A DNA stretch of 64,000 bases, from NCBI GenBank assembly GCA_003054695.1, contig QAZA01000021.1:1-64000 (forward strand), given 5' to 3'. Shown in pieces: positions 34,398 to 43,691 of the stretch (the first letter of the stretch is position 1; each line of letters opens with the position of its first letter). The notes beneath the pieces were generated by a model, which saw nothing but the letters and a program-made list of their open reading frames with translations, did not search any database and was not told where the DNA came from. The position numbers were made by a program, and so were the translations under genes. The stretch comes from Verrucomicrobia bacterium LW23 (GTDB taxonomy: Bacteria; Verrucomicrobiota; Verrucomicrobiia; Methylacidiphilales; UBA1321).

Positions 34398-35822
34398 ATG
34401 TTTGTTCCGCGTAACAGGCTGCTGATTGTCTTTGCCCTGATTGGCGTGCCCGCGATGGGGTTTGTGGGGCTGGGCGGGGCGTTGCTGGTGCCGGGGATAG
34501 CGGCGCTGGCCATCCTACTGGGCGTGGTGATTGTGGATGTAGTTGGGGGCAAGCGACTTATCGAAGGATTGCGCATCGAGTACCCGCCGGATACGCGGAT
34601 GCCGAAGGAGAAGGCGGGAGAGTTTGCGTTTACGCTGGGCAATTTCGACTCCGACGCGACGGAAGTGCTTTGTGCTGTGCCGTTTCCGCTGGAGATCTCC
34701 ACCGCGGTGGAGGCGCTGCCCATCAGGGTGCCGCCTGTCGGCCAGCAAACGCAGGTCACCTTTCCCTGCCTGCCGCGCCGGCGCGGCGTGTACATGCTGC
34801 AAGGCGCGTACTTGGAGGCGACCTCGCCCCTCGGCCTGTGGGGCGTGCGCGCCGTGCTGCCCGCCGCCGGGCGTCTGCACGTGTATCCCAACCTCCAGTT
34901 CGATCGCAAAGAGTTGGCCGCGTTGTTCTTACGTCGCGGCGACATGGGCCTGCACACGCAGCGGCAAATGGGCAAGGGGCGCGAGTTTGAGAAGCTGAGG
35001 GAGTATTTTCCCGGCGACGACATTGGCGATATCCACTGGAAAGCCACCGCTCGCCGCGGCCATCCCGTCACCAAGGTTTTTCAGATAGAGCGCACGCAAG
35101 AGGTTTATGTCGTGATGGATGCGTCGCGCCTCAGCGCCCGCCCTGCCGGCGTCGCCTCGCGCCAGGCCACGGAAATGCTCGCCCGCGTGCGCCAGCGCTC
35201 GCTGGAGATGCGCGGCGAGCTGGAGGTGATCGAGCCGGACGTGGATATCAACGTCTCCCCCATGCTGGACCGCTACATGATGGCCGCGCTTATGCTCGCG
35301 CAAGTCAGTCAGCGCCAGGGGGATATGTTTGGCTTAAGCGTCTTCAGCGATCGCGTCCACACCTTCCTTCGCGCCAAATCGGGCAGCGCCCACTACCACA
35401 CCTGCCGCGACGCCCTCTCCGCCGTCGAGCCTCGCCTCGTCGCCCCGGACTTTGGCGACGCCGCCGCCACCCTGCGCGCCAAGTTGCGCCGGCGTGCGCT
35501 GCTCATCATCATGACGTCGCTGGAGGACCCTGCGATCGCCGAGCACCTGGAGACCAACGTCGGCCTCCTCACCCGCCAGCACCTCGTGCTCGTCTGCATG
35601 ATTCGCCCCCCCGGCGTGGCCCCCATGTTTGAGGACCCCCACGCCTCCACAGGCGCGGACGTCTACCGCCACCTCTCCGGCCAGCTGCGCTGGGAGGAGC
35701 TGCGCGAGCGCGAAGCCCGCCTCCGCAAAGCCGGCGCCCACTTTTGCCTGCTGCCCAACAACCGCTTCAGCGCCGATATCGTGTCAGAGTACATCAACAT
35801 CAAGCGCCGGCAGCTGATATAG
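34398..35822 (+). CDS. DUF58 domain protein
   Basis: A 474-residue protein. Two N-terminal transmembrane helices (residues about 8-45) are followed by a beta-rich region and the DUF58 block: GKGREFEKLREYFPGDDIGD, then IHWKATARRGHPVTKVFQIE, with the following vWA-like strand VYVVMDASRL. DUF58 proteins usually work with MoxR AAA+ ATPases, for which no gene is visible here. The role is therefore only by family. The start is ATG 34398 after the family pattern. Confidence 0.88.
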   Translation: MFVPRNRLLIVFALIGVPAMGFVGLGGALLVPGIAALAILLGVVIVDVVGGKRLIEGLRIEYPPDTRMPKEKAGEFAFTLGNFDSDATEVLCAVPFPLEISTAVEALPIRVPPVGQQTQVTFPCLPRRRGVYMLQGAYLEATSPLGLWGVRAVLPAAGRLHVYPNLQFDRKELAALFLRRGDMGLHTQRQMGKGREFEKLREYFPGDDIGDIHWKATARRGHPVTKVFQIERTQEVYVVMDASRLSARPAGVASRQATEMLARVRQRSLEMRGELEVIEPDVDINVSPMLDRYMMAALMLAQVSQRQGDMFGLSVFSDRVHTFLRAKSGSAHYHTCRDALSAVEPRLVAPDFGDAAATLRAKLRRRALLIIMTSLEDPAIAEHLETNVGLLTRQHLVLVCMIRPPGVAPMFEDPHASTGADVYRHLSGQLRWEELREREARLRKAGAHFCLLPNNRFSADIVSEYINIKRRQLI

Positions 35823-36099
35823 TCAATATCTTGATATCCCCGTGGCGAGATGAGGAGGGGACAAGGGCCTCCATATTTTCTTTTTTGAGCGAGGGATATC
35901 TGATAATCATTAGCAAGCGCCGAAATAAGGATTTCCGCGGTGCAAGAGTGGCGGTTGCGGATCGTAGATGTAGAGGCAATGCAAAGCGGCCCTGATTGGT
36001 GCGATACCTGCTCGAACGTGCGTAAACGTGCGTGAATCCATGCCGCTCCCGCCCACGGCCACACCTTTCCGTTATCCCCCCACATTATCTCCGAAAGCC

Positions 36100-36504
36100 A
36101 TGACACCTTCCGCGCAGGCTCCCGCAACCTCAGCCGCTACTCCCGCAAAGCGCAAATACGTGTGCCCGGGACTGGGCCTGTGCAACCGCACATGGACGGC
36201 CAGCGCCTTGCTGGTGCTGGTGCTGCTGACGGGCTACATGCTGAGTATCGGCCCCGTGGCCTACTTCTCGTGCAAGCTTAGCCTGGGTTCCTCCCGTTAC
36301 TCGTATGTTATTGCGCCCGCGGTGCACCCCACCACCCACGCCTACGTCATGGAAGGCACGGCCGTCTCCAACCCGCACCCGATTGTCGAGCGTATCTACC
36401 TGCCGCTCATGCTTTTCTGCACCTACGTGCCCTATGCGGACACCGCCATGAACTCCTACCTTAAATTGTGGGATAAAACTTTCCTCATTGAGAAAAAGGT
36501 GTAG
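36100..36504 (+). CDS. Membrane protein, first of a paralogous pair
   Basis: About 134 residues. A basic, Cys-containing N-terminus precedes one hydrophobic helix (ASALLVLVLLTGYMLSIGPV). The following sequence contains AYFSC, APAVHPTTHAYVMEG, IYLPLMLFC and AMNSYLKLWDKTF. It is homologous to the gene at 36619 (SxGPVA, AP.V, AM..YL.LW). The start is uncertain: ATG 36100 is used here; ATG 36040 would add 20 residues. No known family recognised. Confidence 0.55.
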   Translation: MTPSAQAPATSAATPAKRKYVCPGLGLCNRTWTASALLVLVLLTGYMLSIGPVAYFSCKLSLGSSRYSYVIAPAVHPTTHAYVMEGTAVSNPHPIVERIYLPLMLFCTYVPYADTAMNSYLKLWDKTFLIEKKV

Positions 36505-36618
36505 ATTAAGCAACCGCGCGCCAAACGCAGCCACCCACCCTCTCCTCACCCAGGTTGCCCGCCCGCCCGTCCGCACCCTCCTTGCCGCGAAAGTGAAAAC
36601 GCCATGATGTAGACGCGC

Positions 36619-37413
36619 ATGTCCTCTTCGCTCCCCAGCCCCTTCCGCAGCAACGGCAGGCAGGACGCCACCGGGAGCAAGGGTGTCGCTACGGGCACGG
36701 AGGCATTTAGCCAACGCTGCGCTTACCGTAAACGCTCCGCAGCAGCATCCTCCGCCCAGGCGCAGTGGAGTGCCTTTGCGGTTGTCCTATCCGTCATGCT
36801 GGTGTGCCTCTACCCGCTCAGCGTCGGCCCCGTGGCCTGGGGGTGGGACAACGTAGTGCTGGCACAAGACGGCGGTCGCCAGTTGCGAACCGGCCCCGTC
36901 CCCTTTGCGCCCGCCCCGGCCGCGCCGCTGGGCAACAGCTTTAGCGTGGCTCCCGGCGTCTACTACCCGATTATGTGGGCCTACGGCTCCGTGCCCACCG
37001 TGCAGCATGCCATGGACGGCTACCTGCGATTGTGGGGCCGCCTGCTGCGCGTGCAGCCGCTGTACAGCTTTACATTTCGTATCACCCCGCTCAGCCCGTG
37101 GGAGGAGATCGCCTCCGAAATCGCCGCATGCAACTGGCCCTGCATGCAGATCCCCGGCGCAACGCCCGCCGCCGGCGCCGCCCACCCCCCGCACAGCGGT
37201 GCAATGCTCGAATTACGATTCGACGCCCTTGAGGGGCTCGGCGCCTTCGGCGACTCCGTTCAGTACTATCTGGATCTGAGCCTCCCCTACGCCTTCGGCG
37301 AAGCGCCCGCAGCCGAAAGCCCAGCCCCCGCCGCCCCAACGCCTACCCAAAGCCCCGGCTCCAACCCCGGTACGCCGGATACGGCAGGCGCCCTAGAATC
37401 GCCCCAGCCGTAG
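36619..37413 (+). CDS. Membrane protein, second of a paralogous pair
   Basis: A 264-residue protein. A hydrophobic helix (FAVVLSVMLVCLYPLSVGPV) is followed by the same signature as its neighbour: VGPVAW, SVAPGVYYPIMWAYG, VQHAMDGYLRLWGRLL. An extra C-terminal 100 residues, Pro/Ala-rich at the end, are unique to it. It is in the same direction, 114 bases after its paralogue. The family is not known to me; the pair may act together in the membrane. Confidence 0.65.
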   Translation: MSSSLPSPFRSNGRQDATGSKGVATGTEAFSQRCAYRKRSAAASSAQAQWSAFAVVLSVMLVCLYPLSVGPVAWGWDNVVLAQDGGRQLRTGPVPFAPAPAAPLGNSFSVAPGVYYPIMWAYGSVPTVQHAMDGYLRLWGRLLRVQPLYSFTFRITPLSPWEEIASEIAACNWPCMQIPGATPAAGAAHPPHSGAMLELRFDALEGLGAFGDSVQYYLDLSLPYAFGEAPAAESPAPAAPTPTQSPGSNPGTPDTAGALESPQP

Positions 37414-37491
37414 CCGGCGTAGCCGCCCACAGGCCGCTATGCTTCGGACGAGGCATCCAGGAGTCCGCCGAGCTTAGCGCGTCGCACTTTT

Positions 37492-37562
37492 GCAAGTTGT
37501 TGATAGTAAGGAGCTTAATCTATGGAGCCAAAATGTCTCATCGTTAATAATCAACGACTTGC
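37492..37562. repeat. Imperfect inverted repeat
   Basis: GCAAGTTGTTGAT (37492-37504) and ATCAACGACTTGC (37550-37562) pair over 12 of 13 positions around a 45-nt centre. It lies between convergent genes, so it could be a bidirectional terminator or a small remnant of a mobile palindrome. Confidence 0.4.
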
Positions 37563-37636
37563 GACTTAAGCCCGACAGGCTCATAGCGTCACAACAACAA
37601 GTTACGTTGGCGTTAGCCCCTTCCGCACCCGCAAGA

Positions 37637-38110
37637 TCAGAACCCTTCCAGCCCCGTCTCCTTGCCGGCCTCGCGCGCTTTCTCCTCGTTCTGGTAATCC
37701 ACATAAACAAACGTGAGGGACCGAGGCGTCTTCTCGTAATAACCTTCGGCCTTCTTGTCCTTGCGCGCCAGGTTAATAACCCCGTCCTTCTCCTCACTCG
37801 TCCACGGCTGGTTCTCACTGTTGCGCATGCTGAGCAGCGCAATTTCCGCCGGTGTAAACACGCCGCCCTTGGAGTAAGTGATGCGCGAACAGCGGCCATT
37901 CCAGATGATCACTTCAACATCAATACCGCTCTTGGTAAACGTATAAAACTGCGCATCCGGAACACCCTCGCAGGCCCCCTTTTTGGCAAACATACCGTAG
38001 CGATCGCGGCACTGCTGCAGATTCTCGCCAAGACGCGCCTGAGCGCTTTGCATGGCAAGTGTAGAGATAAAAAGTACAACCAGGGCAAAAAGCCCAATGC
38101 TATATTTCAT
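37637..38110 (-). CDS. Small exported protein with C-x-x-RYG motif
   Basis: A 157-residue protein. ATG 38110 gives a signal peptide (YSIGLFALVVLFISTLAMQS); upstream in-frame codons would extend it without features. The mature N-terminus reads ARLGENLQQCRDRYG, a motif that I associate with small secreted proteins of Verrucomicrobiota; a later Cys pair (KKGACEG, NGRCSR) may form a disulfide. The remainder predicts a beta-rich domain of about 100 residues. The function is unknown. Confidence 0.65.
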   Translation of the reverse strand: MKYSIGLFALVVLFISTLAMQSAQARLGENLQQCRDRYGMFAKKGACEGVPDAQFYTFTKSGIDVEVIIWNGRCSRITYSKGGVFTPAEIALLSMRNSENQPWTSEEKDGVINLARKDKKAEGYYEKTPRSLTFVYVDYQNEEKAREAGKETGLEGF

Positions 38111-38227
38111 GCTTAAGGCATAATCCAACCAAGCCGCAGTTACCATCAAAATCCTGCGCAAAATATTTGTTCGCCGCACAAAAGATCGCGCTGGATCTGT
38201 CGCAACCATAGTGCTAGGCTGACCTCC

Positions 38228-39454
38228 ATGAACCGGATGGACCGACTTGTCGGCCTGATTTTGCTGCTGCAAGGCAAGCGCGTCATTACCGCCGAGGAAA
38301 TGGCGGCGCACTTTGAGATCAGCCTGCGCACCATCTATCGCGACCTCGCCGCACTAAGCGAAGCCGGCGTCCCCATCGCCGCCGAAGCCGGCGTGGGCTA
38401 CAGCCTCATGCGCGGCTATCACGTTCCCCCCGTGATGTTTACGGAGGAAGAAGCCGCCGCGCTCTACATTAGCGGCGAGATCGCCGAGCGCCTGGCCGAC
38501 GCCTCCCTGCGCGCCTCCCTCAAAAGCGCCATGCTCAAAATCAGCTCCATCCTCCCCGCCAACCGCCGGGAGTACGTGAGCCGCCTGCGCCGCGCCGTGT
38601 CCGTCTGGCCCCTCATGGCCCCCACCGCGCCCCCCGCCGACGAGGACGACGCCCCGCCCCCCGAGCAACGCGCCGCCTTTATGCCGCTGCAGGACGCCGT
38701 GGTGCGCCGCAAGTGCGTAGCCCTGCGCTACAACGCCGCCGGTCGCGGCGACATCTCCCAACGCATTGTGGAGCCGCTCGGCCTCGTCTTCTACTCCCGG
38801 CAATGGCACCTCATCGCCCACTGCCGCATGCGGCGCGACTTCCGCGACTTTCGCCTGGACCGCGTGGCCGCCTGGGAAGTGCTGGAGGAAACATACGACG
38901 GCCATGAGTCCTTCTCGCTCAACGACTTCCTGCGCGAAAGCATCGACCGCCACGAGCTCTACCCCGCCGTCCTCCACGTTTGCCCGGGCCTCGTCGATCG
39001 CCTCCTGGCCGCCGCGCCCGGAGCCTTCGGCGGCGCCGGCCCCACCCCGCGCACCCAGCGCCTGCCCGACGGCCGCATCCGCCTGGAGATACTGCTTTTT
39101 TCCATCCGCTGGACGGCCACGTGGCTGCTCGGATTCGGCACCGGCGTGCAAGCAGTGGAGCCCCCAGAACTTGTTGCGGCTGTGCAAGATGCAGCGCGGC
39201 AGACACTAAGCCTCTACGCCCCGCCGGCCCCACCGCCAGCGGAGGCCGCCCCGCGCGACCGAAAAATCAGCACTCCCGCAACGGCTGCTGACATAGGGCT
39301 GTCAGTGGACCGTGATGTAATGGCCGCAGATTCGAAAAGCGAGCGCAAACGCCCGCCGGCGCGCCGGCCCGCAAAGCCGCCGACCGCGGGTACAACTCGC
39401 CTTCACTCACCACAACACATTCACCATCAAGCACTAACATCCTCACCTACATGA
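38228..39454 (+). CDS. YafY-like HTH/WYL transcriptional regulator
   Basis: A 408-residue regulator. The N-terminal winged helix (MDRLVGLILLLQGKRVITAE, then HFEISLRTIYRDL) is the DeoR/HTH_11 type. The WYL domain is at about 165-260: RKCVALRYNAAGRGDISQR, VEPLGLVFYSRQWHLIAHC, RDFRLDRV. WYL domains sense ligands, often nucleotides. The C-terminal 100 residues beyond the WCX region are Ala/Pro/Arg-rich and disordered. ATGA overlap with the VOC gene suggests it regulates or is co-expressed with it. Confidence 0.88.
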   Translation: MNRMDRLVGLILLLQGKRVITAEEMAAHFEISLRTIYRDLAALSEAGVPIAAEAGVGYSLMRGYHVPPVMFTEEEAAALYISGEIAERLADASLRASLKSAMLKISSILPANRREYVSRLRRAVSVWPLMAPTAPPADEDDAPPPEQRAAFMPLQDAVVRRKCVALRYNAAGRGDISQRIVEPLGLVFYSRQWHLIAHCRMRRDFRDFRLDRVAAWEVLEETYDGHESFSLNDFLRESIDRHELYPAVLHVCPGLVDRLLAAAPGAFGGAGPTPRTQRLPDGRIRLEILLFSIRWTATWLLGFGTGVQAVEPPELVAAVQDAARQTLSLYAPPAPPPAEAAPRDRKISTPATAADIGLSVDRDVMAADSKSERKRPPARRPAKPPTAGTTRLHSPQHIHHQALTSSPT

Positions 39455-39846
39455 GCACCGCATCCCCCGCTGCCGTCCGCAACGCCCTCAACTGGTTCGA
39501 GATCGCCGTCGGCGACATCGCCGCCGCCCGCACCTTCTACAGCGCCATCCTCAACGCCCCGCTCGGCGAGCCCTCCAGCTGCGGCGAAGGCTCCATGGTC
39601 CTTCTGCCCGGTAACGTGGAGGAAGGCGTTGGCGGCTCCCTCACCCAGTCGCCCCAGCTGAAACCTGGCGCCGGCGGCACCCTCGTTTACCTCAATGTGG
39701 AAGGCGACCTCGACGGCGTCGTAAGCCGCATCCCCGCCGCCGGCGGCAAGGTCATCGTGGCGCGCAAAGCCATTCCGCCGCACGGGTTTATCGCCATTTT
39801 CAGCGACCCCGAAGGCAACGTCGTCGGCCTCCACAGCCTTACCTAA
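39451..39846 (+). CDS. VOC-family (glyoxalase-like) protein
   Basis: A 131-residue protein with the vicinal-oxygen-chelate fold: LNWFEIAVGDIAAARTFYSA at the start, the second module DLDGVVSRIPAAGGKVIVAR and the end FIAIFSDPEGNVVGLHS, whose Glu/His positions fit the metal-binding pattern in part. Substrate cannot be assigned. It is translationally coupled to the WYL regulator upstream. Confidence 0.88.
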   Translation: MSTASPAAVRNALNWFEIAVGDIAAARTFYSAILNAPLGEPSSCGEGSMVLLPGNVEEGVGGSLTQSPQLKPGAGGTLVYLNVEGDLDGVVSRIPAAGGKVIVARKAIPPHGFIAIFSDPEGNVVGLHSLT

Positions 39847-39860
39847 AGGGCCCGGGCAAT

Positions 39861-39915
39861 CCAGAGGTTGTTTCAACAATCCGCGCGCCACGGGGATTTC
39901 TGGAATGACCTCTGG
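39861..39915. terminator. Hairpin downstream of the VOC gene
   Basis: CCAGAGGT (39861-39868) and ACCTCTGG (39908-39915) form an 8-bp stem around a 39-nt centre, 14 bases after the stop codon. There is no T tract. Confidence 0.35.
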
Positions 39916-40118
39916 TACAAGCAGCTTGCAAGCGCGGCCGGCACGCGATAACCTCGCCATGTCGTCCGCGCTTCCGTTGCGTCGAGATCCCGCCCTCTCG
40001 CAACAAGCACCCTTCCGGCGTTGTTCCTGCCGGGGGCCACTTCCGCCCACGCGTTGCGGAGCGCCTGGGTGAAATGTGCGCATTCCCATGTGCGCATCCC
40101 ACACAACACCAGCATTTT

Positions 40119-40667
40119 ATGAGACATCTCGTCTCCCTTCGCACACCTCCCGCGACAGCAGGCACCCGTTCCCTGTTCGTCCATTTGCTCGCGCTTGTTG
40201 CCGCACTTGTGTTAACAACCAGCCTCACCAACGCCCTCGCCGCCACCGACGGAAAGGCGCCCGCGGAAGGTACATCCCGCTCCCCCGTCGCGGGAGACTT
40301 CACCGGCTCCTATGGCTACGACGACCCCACAGCGCCCCTCACCAGCTTTTCGCTCACCCTCACCGATGTCTCGCGACAGGTCGACAACCCGGACCGCTTC
40401 ACCATCAAAGGAGTGATGAGCGAGCCGCGCACCAACTTTGGCCCCGAAGATGTCGACACTCTAACCTCCACATTTGAAGGCACTTATGCCGTCGACGCCA
40501 AAGGTATTGCCCACGTCCGCATTACCAAGACGTACGACTACGACAAACAGCACAAGGTAGAGTACAAAGGCTCCTTCGACGAGGACGCCAAAATATTTAC
40601 CGGCAAATGGGCCATCGGCACAGCCAGCGGCCCCTTCACCCTCAGCGATCTCACAACCAAAAAGTGA
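40119..40667 (+). CDS. Exported protein of unknown function
   Basis: A 182-residue protein. ATG 40119 gives a signal peptide (SLFVHLLALVAALVLTTSLT then NALA). The mature protein is beta-rich, with regularly spaced strands (FSLTLTDVSRQ, FTIKGVMSE, STFEGTYAVD, HKVEYKGSFD, FTGKWAIGT), suggesting a small lipocalin- or avidin-like barrel. No family is confidently recognised. Convergent with purC. Confidence 0.65.
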   Translation: MRHLVSLRTPPATAGTRSLFVHLLALVAALVLTTSLTNALAATDGKAPAEGTSRSPVAGDFTGSYGYDDPTAPLTSFSLTLTDVSRQVDNPDRFTIKGVMSEPRTNFGPEDVDTLTSTFEGTYAVDAKGIAHVRITKTYDYDKQHKVEYKGSFDEDAKIFTGKWAIGTASGPFTLSDLTTKK

Positions 40668-40692
40668 GGCCGTCGCCACAACATCCGCAAAG

Positions 40693-41583
40693 CTATTGCG
40701 TAAGTAAGTCCAACGCCTCCTGATACTTACGCAGCGTGCCCTGTACGACGCCTTCCGGAAGCGACGGCCCGGGCGGATTCTTGTCCCACAAGCCCGTATC
40801 CACAAGCCCCTGAAGGTAATCGCGCAGATACTGCTTGTCGAAGCTCGGCTGCGAGCGGCCCGCCACATACTCCGCAGCCGGCCAAAAGCGTGAGCTGTCC
40901 GGCGTAAGTGCTTCATCGATAAGGATGATCTCATCGCCCACGCGTCCAAACTCAAACTTGGTGTCCGCAATAATGATACCGCGTCGGCGCGCATACTCCC
41001 GCGCAAACCCATAAAGCTCAAGAGTTAACGCCGACAGCTTATCGTACAGGGGCTGACCCAGCTTTGCGATCGCTTCCGCCGGAGTCAGGTTTTCGTCGTG
41101 TGCATCTATCTTGGCCGCCGGCGTAAAAATCGGGTGCGGAAGTTCTGCGGATTCAATAAGCCCGGCCGGCATGGGATGCCCGCCCACGGTACCACACTGC
41201 TGGTACTCCTTCCAGCCCGAGCCCGCAAGATACCCTCGCGCAACGCATTCCACGGGAATCACTTCCGTACGGCGCGCCCTCACCAGGCGCCCTTCCCACC
41301 AGGTCAGCGGAAGCGAGTCTGGCACGCTATAGCCAAGAACGTGGTTAGGGACAATAGCTTGCGTTTTCTCAAACCAGAACTTCGATAACTGCGTGAGTAT
41401 CACGCCCTTGTGGGGGATTTCCGTCGGCATGATGCAATCAAACGCCGAGATGCGATCCGAAGCCACCAGCCAAAGCTCGTCCTGAAAGCGATAGAGATCG
41501 CGCACTTTGCCGCTGCGCACCGGCGTAATCCCAAAATACGCAAGTTCCTGCGGCGTAGGCTGATAGAGAGAAGAAATTTCCAT
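40693..41583 (-). CDS. purC: SAICAR synthase (PurC)
   Basis: A 296-residue phosphoribosylaminoimidazole-succinocarboxamide synthase, the step of purine synthesis that joins CAIR and aspartate using ATP. Family blocks: GKVRDLYRFQDELWLVASDR, SAFDCIMPTEIPHKGVIL, ECVARGYLAGSGWKEYQ, and IIADTKFEFGR with DEALTPDSSRFWP. Length matches the longer, yeast/alpha-like PurC form with the TGLWDKNPPGP tail. No other pur genes are adjacent. Confidence 0.97.
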   Translation of the reverse strand: MEISSLYQPTPQELAYFGITPVRSGKVRDLYRFQDELWLVASDRISAFDCIMPTEIPHKGVILTQLSKFWFEKTQAIVPNHVLGYSVPDSLPLTWWEGRLVRARRTEVIPVECVARGYLAGSGWKEYQQCGTVGGHPMPAGLIESAELPHPIFTPAAKIDAHDENLTPAEAIAKLGQPLYDKLSALTLELYGFAREYARRRGIIIADTKFEFGRVGDEIILIDEALTPDSSRFWPAAEYVAGRSQPSFDKQYLRDYLQGLVDTGLWDKNPPGPSLPEGVVQGTLRKYQEALDLLTQ

Positions 41584-41684
41584 GATGGCAAAGGTCTGCG
41601 GCGCTCCGACCGCTCCCTAGTAATGGCGCTTTCGCGCAGTTCATGCGAGTCAAATCGCAGGTTGAGGCAGATCGCCGCCCGCTT

Positions 41685-41713
41685 TCAAACAATTGTTTTA
41701 AACAATCGTTTGA
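41685..41713. promoter_or_regulatory. Palindromic operator upstream of tetR
   Basis: A 29-bp near-perfect palindrome: TCAAACAATTGTTT and AAACAATCGTTTGA around one central T, with a single mismatch between arms (13 of 14). Long palindromes of this size are typical TetR-family operators. It precedes the cecR-like gene at 41769, and no second site was seen before the efflux genes. Confidence 0.7.
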
Positions 41714-41768
41714 CTTACTTTCAACCTGCATGATATTAACTCTGTTGCCCCCTTCTCCCCCATCGCCC

Positions 41769-42563
41769 ATGCCCACCCCCTCCCCATCCCAGGCCGCTCC
41801 ACCCCCCGCAGAATCCAACCGCGGCGACCGCGCCCGTGAGCGCCTGATTGATGCCGCGATGGAGATCTTCAGCGAGCGCAATCTGGAAGGCGCCCGCACC
41901 CGCGAAATCGCGGCCGCGGCGGAGCAAAACGTGGCCTCCATCTCCTACTACTTTGGCAGCAAGGAGGGCCTCTATCATGCTGTGTTTGAACGCATTGCGT
42001 CGGATCTCCGCCAGACTATGGGTGCGCAGATCAAGGAGATCGAACAGCTCCATGCCGCTCACGCCATCACCCGCCCCCTCGCCGTCAGCCTCCTCAAGCG
42101 CCTGATGCGAACGCTTTACATCCACGTTCGCACCAAGGATAGCCAGGGCAACGGCGGCGTCGGCCGCCTCATTGTACGCGAGCAGATAGCGCCCACCCCC
42201 GCTTTCGATATCGTCTACGAGAGGGCGATCCGCGTTGTGCACGAGACCACAGCCATCCTCGTCGCCGCCTACCTGGAAGCCGATCCCAAAGACCCGATCA
42301 TCATCATACGGACGCATGCCCTTTTGGGCCAACTACTTGTGTTTGTTACGGCCCGCGAAACGATCCGCCGCCGCCTAGGCCTCCCCCCCTTCGGCAAACT
42401 CCCGCCCGAGACCGAACACCGGGTCCGCGATACGATTGCGCGAATCCTCGAAGAGCAAGCCGAGGCGCAGCTTGTTGGGCTTGCAGCCTGTAATTTCCCC
42501 ACAATCGCCAGCCCGGATGCGTTGCATCGTGTAATATCTCCCATACAACAGGATCCAACATAA
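41769..42563 (+). CDS. TetR-family regulator, CecR (YbiH)-like
   Basis: A 264-residue TetR regulator. The HTH is at about 14-60: RERLIDAAMEIFSERNLEGA, TREIAAAAEQNVASISYYFG and SKEGLYHAVFERI. The longer C-terminal ligand-binding domain resembles CecR/YbiH (DUF1956), which in E. coli controls the ybhGFSR efflux genes. Here the same set follows directly, supporting the assignment. ATG 41769 is used; ATG 41730 and an upstream codon at 41643 would place coding sequence near or over the operator. Confidence 0.88.
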   Translation: MPTPSPSQAAPPPAESNRGDRARERLIDAAMEIFSERNLEGARTREIAAAAEQNVASISYYFGSKEGLYHAVFERIASDLRQTMGAQIKEIEQLHAAHAITRPLAVSLLKRLMRTLYIHVRTKDSQGNGGVGRLIVREQIAPTPAFDIVYERAIRVVHETTAILVAAYLEADPKDPIIIIRTHALLGQLLVFVTARETIRRRLGLPPFGKLPPETEHRVRDTIARILEEQAEAQLVGLAACNFPTIASPDALHRVISPIQQDPT

Positions 42564-42676
42564 TATTCTTATACCTTTTCTCCAAGTAATCCTGCTTATC
42601 TGTATATTAGCTCTTTGGATACGTTGCTATCCGTCACATCACTTTTTCAGCTCACACCCACCTCCTACGCATCCCC

Positions 42677-43678
42677 ATGAACAGAAAGCTCCTCATCGTG
42701 GCACTCGTTCTCGCCGGTGCTGCCCTGGCATACGGGGCATGGATCTTCGGCCCCAGGCCGGATGCATCCGCGATCACTCTTTACGGAAACATTGACATTC
42801 GCGAAGTCAACCTGGGCTTTCGCGTCTCCGGGCGCATTCTGGAAGTCCTTAAGGATGAGGGCGATAGCGTAAAGGCGGGTGACATCGTGGCGCGTCTGGA
42901 CGCCGAGCCCTATCGCAGACAGGTCGATCAGGCCAAAGCACAAATCGCCTCGCTGGCAGCACGCCTCAAAATGCTGGAGTCCGGCTACCGTCGCGAGGAT
43001 ATCGAGACCGCGCAGGCTGCTGTCAGGGAGCGGGAGGCTACACTCGACAACGCGGAGATCAACTTTCAGCGGCAGCAGGAGCTTATGTCCAAACGCGTGG
43101 TTTCGCAGCAGGATTTTGACAATGCCAATCAGGCGCTCAAGGAAGCCAAAGCCCGCCTCAACTCCGCCCGCGCCCAGCTTGAGATGCAAAAGGCGGGCTA
43201 TCGCCCCGAGGAGATCGACCAGGCCCGCGCTGAACTCGCCCGCGCCGAAGCCTCGCTCGCTACGGCGCAGATCTCTTTGGAGGACACAGAGATACGCGCC
43301 CCGTCCAGCGGTGTTGTGATGACTCGCGCCCTCGAGCCCGGCGCCATTGTACAACCCGGTGCCACGGTTGTGTCAGTCTCGCTTTCGGATCCCGTCTGGG
43401 CCCGAGTCTACGTTAATGAACCAGAGCTCGGCCTGATTTACCCGGGGATGCCCGCCGAAGTGTATACAGATGCGCGACCCGACAAGCCATATTCCGGGCA
43501 GATCGGTTTCATCTCGCCACGGGCAGAGTTCACGCCTAAATCTGTGGAGACAAAAGAGTTACGCACATCGCTCGTCTACCGCCTCCGCGTCATTATTTCC
43601 AATGTGGACTCCGGCTTACGCCAGGGCATGCCCGTTACCGTCAAGCTTAAGCGAACCACCCCGGGCAAGAAATCCTGA
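42677..43678 (+). CDS. ybhG: HlyD-type membrane fusion protein, YbhG-like
   Basis: A 333-residue periplasmic adaptor. An N-terminal anchor helix (LLIVALVLAGAALAYGAWIF) is followed by the biotinyl-lipoyl strand (LYGNIDIREVNLGFRVSGRI), a long alpha-helical hairpin (about 100-200, including KRVVSQQDFDNANQALKEAK) and the second lipoyl half (IRAPSSGVVMTRALEPGAIV). FVSPRAEFTPK-like sequence (GFISPRAEFTPKSVETKELR) is the YbhG hallmark. It links the ABC pump to an outer-membrane exit duct. It is 14 bases before the ATPase gene. Confidence 0.92.
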   Translation: MNRKLLIVALVLAGAALAYGAWIFGPRPDASAITLYGNIDIREVNLGFRVSGRILEVLKDEGDSVKAGDIVARLDAEPYRRQVDQAKAQIASLAARLKMLESGYRREDIETAQAAVREREATLDNAEINFQRQQELMSKRVVSQQDFDNANQALKEAKARLNSARAQLEMQKAGYRPEEIDQARAELARAEASLATAQISLEDTEIRAPSSGVVMTRALEPGAIVQPGATVVSVSLSDPVWARVYVNEPELGLIYPGMPAEVYTDARPDKPYSGQIGFISPRAEFTPKSVETKELRTSLVYRLRVIISNVDSGLRQGMPVTVKLKRTTPGKKS

Positions 43679-43691
43679 CCGATTGTTGTCC

